Made by a program: the position numbers and the translations under genes
From: Alphaproteobacteria bacterium
GTDB lineage: Bacteria > Pseudomonadota > Alphaproteobacteria > Sphingomonadales > Kordiimonadaceae
Length of the DNA: 39,528 nucleotides
Reading direction: 5' to 3'
Assembly (NCBI GenBank): GCA_021774695.1
Contig: JAJFIU010000024.1
Location: forward strand, 1-39,528
The notes under the pieces: model-generated
What the model was told of the DNA's origin: nothing
The model's input: the letters and a program-made list of their open reading frames with translations, nothing else
The model's database searches: none
Shown here: positions 15,118-23,913 of the stretch, piece after piece
Layout of the letters: every line of letters begins with the position of its first letter
Position numbering within the stretch: the first letter of the stretch is position 1

Positions 15118-16178
15118 AGTATCTTGTTGCCCTCGTCCTGCACGAGCAGATGGATAGTCCTGCTGGGTTGGCTGACAAGCTGGCGGGCTAATGATAAAAG
15201 AAGAACATCGCGGCCAGTATACTGGCCGCGTGTATAGAGGATGTTTTTGCTACGCTGAAGGATCGCGTGACCAGCAACCCTGCTCATTTGGTCCATGGTA
15301 ATGGCGGGTAAACCCCATTTATTCGAAGCGATGCTATACGCAGTCTGCATTTGGTTCCACCAACTCGATAGATATTTCCATTCGCCGGTGCTAGCGCCAA
15401 TAGCACTATCGAGCGAAGAGGCCGAGCTGTCGACGTTGCTAACCCACCGGCGAAGCAGTGAAGCAAACAAGTGGCCCAAGTCCCAAACAGGGTCGCCGAC
15501 CCCAGCGAATTCCCAATCGACAATGTGAAACGCAGCCGGATCTGTTTGTGTAATCAACAGATTGCCACTTTGAAGGTCTCCGTGAACAGCACAGACCAAT
15601 TTAAGCTGACGAACAAGCTCCTCCAAGCCCGCTCGGCAAGCCTGGCTGGTTCGTATAAAAAGATCTCGATCAAGGCCTGGCATGTCTGCATATGCGCGCG
15701 GCGTAAGCGGCGTCATTGAGCAAACACGCAGGTGTGGATTGCGGGCACATGCCGGCATACTGTCATTTTTTTTTAACTGTTCCGCGCCGGCGCCATGAAA
15801 TGCGCCAAGCGACTTGCCTAAGACTTTGGCTAAATCATGAGTGAGAAGTTCAACTGGCGCATTTTTGAACGAAACGACATTTTCAGTAAAGTCACAGACC
15901 AGCCAACCGTTGCGATTAAGCAAAGTTTTAGGGCGATTACAGAACGTTGACGCTGATGTCTCGATCCTATAGCGGTCAAGCCAAGCATCACCCACGGAAC
16001 AATCATCGTTGAGTTTCTTTGCGAAAATCGACGCACCCTCATCAGTGACAATATGAGCGACTGGATGCCGGGCAGGTAAAAGTGTGACAGAGCACTGGTC
16101 ATTGCCAGACACAAGACCTGCTGACACTAAGAAAGCGACGATTTCCTCTGAAAGTTGTTTTTTTGTGGTCATTCTCAT
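15114..16178 (-). CDS. Aminoglycoside-phosphotransferase-fold kinase, predicted RiPP Ser/Thr kinase
   Basis: This 354-aa protein has an APH/choline-kinase fold. The catalytic loop is HGDLQSGN (His199, Asp201, Asn206), and the metal-binding motif is VDWEFAGVGDPVWDLGHL (Asp221). Related kinases provide drug resistance or house-keeping phosphorylation, but coupling by a 4-base overlap to a HopA1-family gene is the arrangement of class V lanthipeptide (LxmK) and thioamitide (TvaC) dehydration modules. There it phosphorylates Ser/Thr of the precursor. The N-terminal 80 residues are poorly conserved, as usual for substrate recognition. Start is ATG 16178 or 16172, with no clear Shine-Dalgarno. It is transcribed divergently from the propeller kinase, across 52 bases that must hold both promoters. 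Confidence 0.75.
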   Translation of the reverse strand: MRMTTKKQLSEEIVAFLVSAGLVSGNDQCSVTLLPARHPVAHIVTDEGASIFAKKLNDDCSVGDAWLDRYRIETSASTFCNRPKTLLNRNGWLVCDFTENVVSFKNAPVELLTHDLAKVLGKSLGAFHGAGAEQLKKNDSMPACARNPHLRVCSMTPLTPRAYADMPGLDRDLFIRTSQACRAGLEELVRQLKLVCAVHGDLQSGNLLITQTDPAAFHIVDWEFAGVGDPVWDLGHLFASLLRRWVSNVDSSASSLDSAIGASTGEWKYLSSWWNQMQTAYSIASNKWGLPAITMDQMSRVAGHAILQRSKNILYTRGQYTGRDVLLLSLARQLVSQPSRTIHLLVQDEGNKIL

Positions 16179-16230
16179 GCGCGGTCAATAGGTTACTACC
16201 CATAGATAAGACTACATCATGGTGGGGTAA

Positions 16231-19200
16231 ATGAGAAGACCTGGTGGACTGAAGTGGTCGACATTGCTAATGTTGTGTGTGTGTGTTTTGCTGCCTATGG
16301 CTTCCGCAAAGGCGCAAGAAGGATATGTGAGCTCTCAGCTGCGATTTCATAGTTTCGGCCCCGAGCATGGACTGGTGCCGCAAGAGCTGTCATCGATTGC
16401 CCGCGATTCACAGGGGTTTGTTTGGGTTGCCACATATGCAGGCCTGTTCCGGTATGACGGATACCGTTTTAAACAATTTATCCATGATCCGGTCGATGCA
16501 AATTCGCTGAGTGGAAATCGCGTGAGAAGCGTGGTGGTTGACAAGAAAGATCGGGTCTGGGTCGGCACGGAATCTAACGGCGTCACTATGTATGATCCCG
16601 CAACTCATACATTTCTCAGATATGGAAATGATCCCGAAAATCCGGAAAATTATTTTGCAGGCCAAACACTTTTCATAAAGGAACTTCCTGACGGCAGCAT
16701 GGCCTTTTTGGTATTCGGCGACGGTATGGTCCGAATTCTGCCAGACTTAACGACGCTGGAGCGGTATCGTCACGATCCCGCAATTCCTGGAAGCCTGAGC
16801 AGCAACGTTTGCCTTGCCGCGGACGTTGATCCGGCTGGGCAGCTGTGGGTAGCTTGTCTCGGTGGTACTCTTCAACGGCTCGATACTAATACTCGAAACT
16901 TCGTTGGTTATCAGGAACGGGTGGAGCCCGGCGTCACTGTACCGCTGGACCGCGTCACTGTTATCATGTTTGACCGGAACGATACGATGTGGCTTGGTAC
17001 AGACGGCATCGGCCTGATGCGGAAACCATCAGGCCCTAACACGCTCGAGCATCTTCATCCTGATACGGCTCCCTTTCCGCTTACGCCCGATTTCGTGACT
17101 AGCCTGATGGAGGATGAAGATGGCCATATCTGGGTTGGGTACCGCGACGCTGGTATTGATGTTATAGACTGGTCCAACCAATCAAGTAGCCGGGTCGAAC
17201 ACGTTCCAGGACGCGACAGCAGTCTGAGTTCAAATAATACTTTTGCGATCACGCAGGACCGGGAAGGATTGATCTGGGTTCCAACTTGGGGAGCTGGATT
17301 GAATGTTGCGAACCCTAGAAATGTTGACGTCAAAATTTATGAAAGCGCCCCGAAGTCTCCAAGTGTTTTTTCTTCGAATTCAGAGATACGTATGTTGCAT
17401 GAGCTGGAAGACGGGCGTCTGCTGTTGGCCAGCAGAGATAAAAAGCCGGCATTGTTCAGTCGCGACGGTGATCGTCTCGTTCTCGACAGAATATTGCAAC
17501 TGCCGCCAGGTGATGAACCTCCAGTGTGGGTTTTTTCTGCGCTGCAAGACCGCGACAGCCGCATATGGATTCCAACAGTGGGGCGTGGGCTTTACATCTA
17601 CGACCTGATGACGAACAACGCTAATCTGGTCCCTGGCACAGACAACTGGAACCTTATATCAATATTTGAAGATGGCAGCGGTACTATCTGGACATCGGAA
17701 TTCTCGCGCGGAATTTTCACCATCAATTCTCAAACACTGAAATTGCAGCCAATTGGCTCTGAATTTTCGGGTGTCTCGCCTCAGGATTTGGGTCCGGTTC
17801 TGGATATGCTGGAAAGCGCCGACAAGACTATTTGGATGGGCACACGGTCGGGCGTTTTCAAATTATCACCTGACCGGCGCGAACTGACCCGTGTTCAAAG
17901 CATCTCCGAAGAGAGCAATCAGGATCGGATGCGTAGCGCCCGCGCGATGACCGTTGATCGAGCTGGCCGCCTGTGGATAGCCGGCGAGCAAATATCCTAC
18001 ACATCTGAACCATTTGCTTCTGAACCAGAGTTCATATTCCCTTTCGACAATACCCCCTATAGCGCCGCCGCAGCCAATACTGTTATGGAAGATGACGCTG
18101 GTCGTATGTGGTTTACAATTCCGGAAGGCATTTTGGCGTTTGACTTTAAAACCGGGCAGACAACGCTTTTTGATGACAGTATGGATGTACCCCTGAATGC
18201 ACCGGATCAGGGAGCTAAGATAACAAGTTCGAATGATCTAGTGTACGCGGGTATACAGCGCCTTACAATTGTGTCTCCAACAATCTTTGATCGTAACAAG
18301 ATCATCAAGGCACCCTCTATTACGCGGTTGGTTATTGGAGGCAGAGAAATATACGGTGCGGCCAATGAAGCTAACATTAGGATAACGCCTGAGGATCGTG
18401 ATTTCACTATTGAATATGCCAGTTTGTCACCGATCGAAGCATCTTCCTACACCTATGCGCACAAGCTAGAGGGATTTGATCGCGACTGGATTTACACCGA
18501 CGCCTCCCGACGCTTTGCCACTTACACCAACTTGCCCCCGGGCAGTTATACCCTGCATATGAACGTCGTCGATCGAAATGGTCGTCCCGGCTCAATTCCT
18601 AGCGTTGTTAGTGTCGAGGTTTTACCGGCATTTTATCAAACCTTGTGGTTTCAGGTGCTTGTCGCCTCACTAACATTGCTGGGCCTTTACGCGATTTACC
18701 GGGCCCGACTGGCCGTCCTCCAGGCAAGTCAACGGCGTCTTGAACAACAGGTGTTGGAACGCACCCAAAAGATCGAGCGGCAGAAAACCGAGCTGGGGGA
18801 ACGAAATGTTCGGATCGAACAAACGATGAAGGAGCTAAAAGAGACCCAAGGCAGACTGATCCAGTCGGAAAAACTAGCAGCACTTGGCGGATTGGTTGCC
18901 GGTGTAGCACATGAAGTGAATACACCTATTGGCCTTGTTGTGAGCGGTGCTTCACAAATCGAAAGTGAGGCAAAAATAATCAGAGACAAACTTGCGACGG
19001 AGAAATTAACTAAATCCGACCTAGAACGGTATCTTGACCTGAGCGGAGACCTCGGGAGACTGACCCTTAATAACGCCCAAAAAGCCGCCGATATGATCAA
19101 AAGCTTTAAACTTGTATCGGCTGATCAAATTAGTCAGCAAATCGCGGATATACAGCTTGTACCCTATCTTCGTGATGTGATGATTAGCGTTAAACCCTTG

Positions 19201-19596
19201 TTGATCGAAAAAGGGCATTTAGCAACTGTTGGTGGCGATGAACATATCAGGATTTTGATCAATGCTGGCGCGCTGAGCCAGATTATAACAAATTTGGTTA
19301 CTAATGCCGTTATTCATGCCTTCGAGCCGAATGAGGCAGGTGAGATTGATATTGAGGCGACACAAACAAGAAATGCAATTACAATCACGGTAACTGACAA
19401 TGGTTGCGGGGTTTCTGAAATTCATCAGAGTAAGATTTTCGAACCGTTTTTCACCACTAAGCGCGGCCAGGGGAATACCGGCCTCGGGCTACATATTGTT
19501 CACAATTTGGTACTGAGCGCGCTTAAAGGAACGATTGACTATCGTAATTCGGATGATGGCGGATCCGTTTTCACGATCATTATTCCGAAGAAATAA
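16231..19596 (+). CDS. Two-component propeller sensor histidine kinase
   Basis: The kinase has 1121 aa. The signal peptide (about 1-29, ending SAKAQ) is followed by a periplasmic part of about 690 residues made of two-component propeller repeats (SSIARDSQGFVWVATYAGLF, VVDKKDRVWVGTESNGV and many more). A Y_Y_Y domain follows at about 725-790 (FTIEYASLSPIEASSYTY ... TYTNLPPGSYTLHM), then a membrane segment at about 804-824, a coiled coil and a HisKA-like helix with AGVAHEVNTPIG (His894). The ATPase domain has NLVTNAVIHAF, DNGCGV and TGLGLHIVHNLV. It has no receiver or DNA-binding domain, so it needs a separate regulator. Propeller kinases of this type usually sense sugars, polymers or peptides in the periplasm. 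The S8 protease gene begins 30 bases after its stop, so both are in one transcript. Confidence 0.9.
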   Translation: MRRPGGLKWSTLLMLCVCVLLPMASAKAQEGYVSSQLRFHSFGPEHGLVPQELSSIARDSQGFVWVATYAGLFRYDGYRFKQFIHDPVDANSLSGNRVRSVVVDKKDRVWVGTESNGVTMYDPATHTFLRYGNDPENPENYFAGQTLFIKELPDGSMAFLVFGDGMVRILPDLTTLERYRHDPAIPGSLSSNVCLAADVDPAGQLWVACLGGTLQRLDTNTRNFVGYQERVEPGVTVPLDRVTVIMFDRNDTMWLGTDGIGLMRKPSGPNTLEHLHPDTAPFPLTPDFVTSLMEDEDGHIWVGYRDAGIDVIDWSNQSSSRVEHVPGRDSSLSSNNTFAITQDREGLIWVPTWGAGLNVANPRNVDVKIYESAPKSPSVFSSNSEIRMLHELEDGRLLLASRDKKPALFSRDGDRLVLDRILQLPPGDEPPVWVFSALQDRDSRIWIPTVGRGLYIYDLMTNNANLVPGTDNWNLISIFEDGSGTIWTSEFSRGIFTINSQTLKLQPIGSEFSGVSPQDLGPVLDMLESADKTIWMGTRSGVFKLSPDRRELTRVQSISEESNQDRMRSARAMTVDRAGRLWIAGEQISYTSEPFASEPEFIFPFDNTPYSAAAANTVMEDDAGRMWFTIPEGILAFDFKTGQTTLFDDSMDVPLNAPDQGAKITSSNDLVYAGIQRLTIVSPTIFDRNKIIKAPSITRLVIGGREIYGAANEANIRITPEDRDFTIEYASLSPIEASSYTYAHKLEGFDRDWIYTDASRRFATYTNLPPGSYTLHMNVVDRNGRPGSIPSVVSVEVLPAFYQTLWFQVLVASLTLLGLYAIYRARLAVLQASQRRLEQQVLERTQKIERQKTELGERNVRIEQTMKELKETQGRLIQSEKLAALGGLVAGVAHEVNTPIGLVVSGASQIESEAKIIRDKLATEKLTKSDLERYLDLSGDLGRLTLNNAQKAADMIKSFKLVSADQISQQIADIQLVPYLRDVMISVKPLLIEKGHLATVGGDEHIRILINAGALSQIITNLVTNAVIHAFEPNEAGEIDIEATQTRNAITITVTDNGCGVSEIHQSKIFEPFFTTKRGQGNTGLGLHIVHNLVLSALKGTIDYRNSDDGGSVFTIIIPKK

Positions 19597-19626
19597 TCGT
19601 TTCAGCAGAGCGGGAGGTAGCCACAC

Positions 19627-20865
19627 GTGTTTTCGCATCAGCTGGGCAAGCCAAGAATATCACAAGGTGACTCAAATCAGGTAACCATTGATGTTAACGT
19701 AACATCAAACCAGAATGCGCTCGCTGGCGCATTGGTTTTCCTTGTGGTTACAAACAAAGAAACTGGTGCACAACATGTACATAGTGCGGTTGCGAACACA
19801 GTGGGTGAAGCTCAGCTCACTTATTCTCCTGTGCAAGAAACACCTAAATATATTTCAGCCGTCGCGAGTTCTGGCACTTGGTATGGAGCAAGCCTTCGTT
19901 TCAGCGGTACCGTTATAATAGAATGTCCGCCACTTGTTTTCGATGGACCACTTGGCTGGTGGCACCAGAGCGTTGGCATAACGAGATATGATCCAAACCT
20001 CGGTCAGGGCATTAAGGTGGGATTAATAGACACAGGCGTTGGACCACATTCTTACCTAGCCCATGTGATTGACCGTGGTGCGGTAATCGAAGGCGAGCAT
20101 ATAAGTGATGGTGCCGATGTATCCTATCACGGCACGATGATGGCGGGGCTGATAGCTGCGCGCCCAACAGACGGTCGACATCTAGCTGGCATTGCACCTG
20201 GGGTATCGCTCTCGTCAGTACGTGTTTATAAAGGCGGAGCGCACGGCGCGAAAGCCGACGACGTTGCTCAGGCTATCCGATATCTGTCGACAGATATCGG
20301 TGTAGACCTAATCAACCTCAGCCTCAGTAGCGATACGCCGTCCGAAGCGCAAGCTGCCGCCGTTGCAGAAGCTCGCATGGTGGGGACTTACTGTATTGCA
20401 GCTGCTGGGAACAGCGGTCGCGAGCCCATAGGCTATCCAGCCGCTTTTGACAGTGTGGCTGCAATTAGCGCTCTCGGACGGAACGTAGCCGGTCCCACCT
20501 CAGAAACCAACAGTATCTTTTCGCCTTCTACAGATGACAAAAAAGCAAAGAACGGCGCCTATTTGTCTTCAATTGGCAGTTACGGCAATGGCCTTACAGC
20601 TTTGGCACCAGGAACAGCGATCGCCAGTACGGTACCGTCGATAGACGGCATACCAAGCTATGCGTCGCAAGTTGGATCTTCAGACGCTGCAGCGATCGTC
20701 ACAGGTGTGCTTGCCGCACACCTGAGTGGTGACGCCAAGTATCAAATGCTAGGGCGAGGGGCTGCACGCGCGAACTATGCGGAACAATCCCTCAATAACC
20801 TATGTCAGACGCTAGGCTTGTCTCTTCAGTATCAGGGACTCGGTGAGCCCCGACGGCAGACTTAG
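19627..20865 (+). CDS. Subtilisin-like (S8) serine protease without signal peptide
   Basis: The protease has 412 aa with a GTG start and GGGAGGT at the right distance. Residues about 10-95 look like a beta-sandwich of the Big-1/regulatory type (TIDVNVTSNQNALAGALVFL). The catalytic domain follows: Asp135 in GLIDTGVG, His168 in SYHGTMMAGLIAARP, oxyanion Asn262 in AAAGNSG and Ser352 in GSSDAAAIVTGVLAAH. In the last motif the usual GTSxAxP is relaxed to GSSxAAA but the nucleophile is kept. There is no signal peptide and no propeptide-like domain, so a cytoplasmic location is likely. That would suit a protease cutting a leader peptide. Its stop overlaps the stop of the candidate precursor gene on the other strand. 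Confidence 0.85.
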   Translation: MFSHQLGKPRISQGDSNQVTIDVNVTSNQNALAGALVFLVVTNKETGAQHVHSAVANTVGEAQLTYSPVQETPKYISAVASSGTWYGASLRFSGTVIIECPPLVFDGPLGWWHQSVGITRYDPNLGQGIKVGLIDTGVGPHSYLAHVIDRGAVIEGEHISDGADVSYHGTMMAGLIAARPTDGRHLAGIAPGVSLSSVRVYKGGAHGAKADDVAQAIRYLSTDIGVDLINLSLSSDTPSEAQAAAVAEARMVGTYCIAAAGNSGREPIGYPAAFDSVAAISALGRNVAGPTSETNSIFSPSTDDKKAKNGAYLSSIGSYGNGLTALAPGTAIASTVPSIDGIPSYASQVGSSDAAAIVTGVLAAHLSGDAKYQMLGRGAARANYAEQSLNNLCQTLGLSLQYQGLGEPRRQT

Positions 20866-21131
20866 AAAAATGCAGAATCCATCATGTCTTCATCTTCTGG
20901 TACGTCCTGAAGGCCGGCCTTATCAATCAAATATTGCTCAAGCTCTGCTTTCTGAGCCGGATCATTGAATAATGCCTCAATACTTGGAGTGGCGGCCTTC
21001 GCTTGTTTGGCGTTGGCATGGAAGATCTTTTTTTCCCCGTGGCTCAGAGAATTGTAGAACTCCCCAAGCTTTTGGTAATATCCGTCGATATGTTCGCTAT
21101 CGTGCGGCAACGCGTCATATAGTGCATCCAT
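20862..21131 (-). CDS. Small acidic protein, candidate RiPP precursor peptide
   Basis: The product has 89 aa and a good ribosome-binding site (AAAGGA, 8 bases before ATG). It is the gene right after the radical SAM enzyme on the same strand (62-base gap). Residues 10-72 look helical and leader-like (HIDGYYQKLGEFYNSLSHG, then AELEQYLIDKAGL). The C-terminal 17 residues are acidic and end in MMDSAFF. There is no cysteine at all, so no thioether ring can form within it. Ser86 is the only Ser or Thr in the last 38 residues and would be the obvious dehydration site. It does not match Nif11, nitrile-hydratase-type or other leaders I know. Alternatives are a carrier or accessory protein, with the true precursor elsewhere. 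Its start and reading frame are well supported; its function is not. Confidence 0.6.
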   Translation of the reverse strand: MDALYDALPHDSEHIDGYYQKLGEFYNSLSHGEKKIFHANAKQAKAATPSIEALFNDPAQKAELEQYLIDKAGLQDVPEDEDMMDSAFF

Positions 21132-21193
21132 GGTCGTATCCTTTCAAAAATTGATGCGATTTTAGTTCTCTTCTTCCTGCTACATCCACCGCG

Positions 21194-23095
21194 TTATGCG
21201 GCTTTAGTCTTGGTTATTTCTTTTTTGGGCAATATGAAAGTGCCGTCGCGCCAGCGCTTGACAGCCAGTGCCAGCACCTGCTGATCTTCGCGCAGGATCA
21301 ACCCATTGCGTTGCCAAGCGTCAAGCCGGACGGCAATGCCACCGGACTGATTGATACTTTCCAAAGCATAAGGGTCTTCAGTGGCAAGCATCCGTTCCAG
21401 CCGGTTTTCAAGTTGTTTTCCATCAAGAAGTAAATAAAGCGCACAGTCTGCGGGCGATAGCTGATACCGAACTTCATCCCCGTAACGAGTGTCCACCAAT
21501 GTCAGGCTGTCATCGTCGTTTTTCAGAGCATCAAGTTGTGGCCTTTGTTTTTCTACTTTTTTCCAATCCCGACACGCGGCCTTCAGTGCGCTTGTGTACT
21601 GCACGGCAGTTACGCGTGTTGGCCACTCTGCTTCAAAAAGATACGCGAAACCGCCGATGATCGTGGCGTTCGCTGGGAAAACTAATCCATAATGCCGGTG
21701 AGGTCGCAGGTTGTGAATGCCGTATTTTTCAGGCGTTTTATGATACGGCGCGTAGCGCGTTATCAACACATCCCGAATGGTGGAAGGCGGTTCCAAATGT
21801 ACGAGATGCCGTATTTTTTCCGCGGCGCCATCATAATCAGTCCCTTCTTCCCCTGGCAAACTCATCAGATAGTTCCAGTAAACAGTGACATTCATTTCCC
21901 GGCTCCATTTCAGCAGCTGGATGTTCTGCAGAACATGTGCGCCCTTGTGCATGCGCTTCAAAGAAGCATCCTGCAAACTCTCTATACCCGGCTGAATTAC
22001 CTGCCCGCCGCCGTCGACAAAGGCTGCTAATTGTTTCCTCGTGACGTTGGATTTTATTTCATAAAAGAGCTGCCACTGGTGTCCGCGCCTTTCGATCTCA
22101 GGGAAGAAAGTCTGGTAAAACTGCTTAGGTGCAATCAGATCAACAGCGTAAAACCGATCATGATTATGGCGCGATGCCAAGTGCTCCATTTCCTGTAGAA
22201 CAAATGCCTGTTGTTTGGGGCGGTATTTCATGACTTCATGAAGCCCGCAAAAACTGCACTGGCTTTTTTCTCCCCACCAGCATCCACGGCTACTCTCAAA
22301 GGCCATCATTGGATTCAGGCTTTTACGCAAACCGAGCCGCTCGATTTTGGCGAAGTAAGGGTCATAATTGAGGAACGGACGTGGCTCATTGTTTTGGAAA
22401 AGCGCACCGGAAGGTTCGTCGATGATTTTGCCTCCTTGCCCCCGATGGCTCACACCCTCAAGGCCGTCCAGCGTTTTGCCGCTTCGCCAACGCCGTATCA
22501 ATTCAGGAAAAACAATTTCACCTTCAGTACGTACCACTGCATCCACATAAGGACAAAGTGCCAGGATCGCATTGCCTGCGTCTCCTGTGCACATACTGCC
22601 GCCAAAGACGATGCGCACCGAAGGATGACGCAACTTGATGCGCCGGGCCATCGCGATCGATGCGCCCAACTGCTGTGTACTCAGTGAAAACCCGACGATG
22701 TCGTATCGCCGCCAATCGATCTCCTGCTCGCAGCGCTCTAGAAAACGCACAGCTGCTATCTTTAAACCCTCAACGATATCTGAATCGTCTGCTTGATTTG
22801 GTAATGCAATCTTTGGTCGTTCGCGCTCGAATTCATGCAACCAGTTACCGGCCTCATTGCCAAAATAATCTCGGGAAAAAAGCCATTCGATCAGAAATTC
22901 CTCACCATTGGCTAGCAAGGTATAAAGAGCCGGTGTTATCTGGGCGCAAAAATCGAGATACAGTTCATGCCGGTCGCTGGATATTCCCTCACCCCGAAGC
23001 GCCGCATCAAGTGTTGCCAATTGGATGGATGGTAGTTTGGCCGCAGACCACGGCATACTTACGAGTGCCGCCGGTGTATTATGTGACCCGGACAT
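21194..23095 (-). CDS. B12-binding radical SAM enzyme, RiPP maturation C-methyltransferase type
   Basis: The enzyme has 633 aa from the ATG at 23095 (GAGGGA 9 bases upstream; the frame extends two codons further to a TTG). The N-terminus has the RiPP-maturation radical SAM pattern LVSMPWSAAKLPSIQLATLDAA. A Rossmann-like cobalamin domain follows at about 100-220 (YDIVGFSLSTQQLGASIAMA; IVFGGSMCTGDAGNAI; VDAVVRTEGEIVFPEL). The radical SAM core has FESSRGCWWGEKSQCSFCGL, with ligands Cys272, Cys280 and Cys283 spaced Cx7CxxC rather than the canonical Cx3CxxC. This motif is typical of the polytheonamide-type and related RiPP C-methyltransferases (TIGR03975-like). It should methylate unactivated carbons of the peptide encoded next to it. 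The C-terminal domain ends with a helical part of unknown role. Confidence 0.85.
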   Translation of the reverse strand: MSGSHNTPAALVSMPWSAAKLPSIQLATLDAALRGEGISSDRHELYLDFCAQITPALYTLLANGEEFLIEWLFSRDYFGNEAGNWLHEFERERPKIALPNQADDSDIVEGLKIAAVRFLERCEQEIDWRRYDIVGFSLSTQQLGASIAMARRIKLRHPSVRIVFGGSMCTGDAGNAILALCPYVDAVVRTEGEIVFPELIRRWRSGKTLDGLEGVSHRGQGGKIIDEPSGALFQNNEPRPFLNYDPYFAKIERLGLRKSLNPMMAFESSRGCWWGEKSQCSFCGLHEVMKYRPKQQAFVLQEMEHLASRHNHDRFYAVDLIAPKQFYQTFFPEIERRGHQWQLFYEIKSNVTRKQLAAFVDGGGQVIQPGIESLQDASLKRMHKGAHVLQNIQLLKWSREMNVTVYWNYLMSLPGEEGTDYDGAAEKIRHLVHLEPPSTIRDVLITRYAPYHKTPEKYGIHNLRPHRHYGLVFPANATIIGGFAYLFEAEWPTRVTAVQYTSALKAACRDWKKVEKQRPQLDALKNDDDSLTLVDTRYGDEVRYQLSPADCALYLLLDGKQLENRLERMLATEDPYALESINQSGGIAVRLDAWQRNGLILREDQQVLALAVKRWRDGTFILPKKEITKTKAA

Positions 23096-23101
23096 GGTCA
23101 A

Positions 23102-23569
23102 ATTCCCTCAAAAAATCTAACTTGTATTATGGTTAATGAAAAGTTTACTCCTGCAATTGTTTCAAAAGAGTTAATTATTTTTGTCAGTATGCAACTGCCT
23201 GTGAAAACGCTAGCCAGGAAGCTCGGGCACTACTGAAAAAAGGCCCTTAAGCCTGCGACTGCAACATAATATGAAATCAATGTTGGCGGGAATTTTCTCC
23301 TAGCGCGCATGAAGCTGTTGCATTTGCAATTTGTGCGTTAGAAATCCACAAATAATGCAAAAACGAATAAAAAGTGGAATCAGAAAGACCGCTTTGGATC
23401 GGAAGCGGGTCTTTAATAACTTTGAAGCGAATATTATGGGTATGGTATCGCCATGAAAATCGATCTGGCCATTCGAAAGCTGTCCACTTTTTTAACGGAA
23501 ATGTCGATGCTATTTTCTTGAAATTATATGCGAGGCATTTAGGGACACAGGTTAGTTAAACCTATTAGT
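23102..23569. other. Intergenic segment upstream of the radical SAM gene
   Basis: AT-rich, with no convincing gene. It must contain the promoter of the radical SAM / small-protein operon, but no clear -35/-10 pair or operator stands out. A 33-codon frame at 23355-23456 is basic and lacks a ribosome-binding site. Confidence 0.5.
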
Positions 23570-23761
23570 TTGCGCCTGTTGGGCCTTAAAATGAATTTTT
23601 CGAATCACGAGACTCACACAAAATTGCACACACGATTTTTTGACGATTAAAATACATTAATAAAATCAATTAGTTATACACTTATCAATCAGACTCATAA
23701 CCTGAAGGTCGTAGGTTCATAGCGAAGCTGACGAGGCGCGTAGCGACTGCTGGTAAATCCT
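23570..23761 (+). repeat. Repeat copy R3: AT-rich arm and decayed tRNA-fMet 3' half
   Basis: The arm (CCTTAAAATGAATTTTTCGA near 23584; ACTCACACAAAATTGCAC; TCAATTAGTTATACAC) matches R4 closely and R1/R2 more loosely. The anticodon arm reads TCAGACTCATAACCTGA, with one stem mismatch. The T loop is expanded and holds two mini-hairpins, AGC-GAA-GCT (23721-23729) and CGC-GTA-GCG (23737-23745). The acceptor end is lost after GGTAAATCC. It separates the RiPP block from the metal efflux block. Confidence 0.8.
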
Positions 23762-23913
23762 TGTATCTTTCATTTTGGCTGTTTTTAAGAAATCGAGCTA
23801 ATCTCGAGGTGCGCGCATTATTGCGCGCAGAGCAGGAAGGGAGTAGCGCTTGCTCTTGAATTAGCTTTGCCCTACAGTCTGCGCTCAAACAAGGAACAAT
23901 ACCGAACGGCATA

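Noticed and set aside
15114..16178. Aminoglycoside resistance kinase
   Set aside because: The fold fits, but the 4-base overlap with a HopA1-family gene and the RiPP enzymes nearby make a biosynthetic role more likely.
14167..23095. Thioamitide or class I/II lanthipeptide cluster
   Set aside because: No YcaO/TfuA pair, no LanB/LanM/LanC protein, no Cys in the candidate precursor and no decarboxylase are present in the window.
23355..23456. 33-codon frame as an alternative RiPP precursor
   Set aside because: It has no ribosome-binding site, is basic without a core-like tail, and runs on the opposite strand away from the enzymes.
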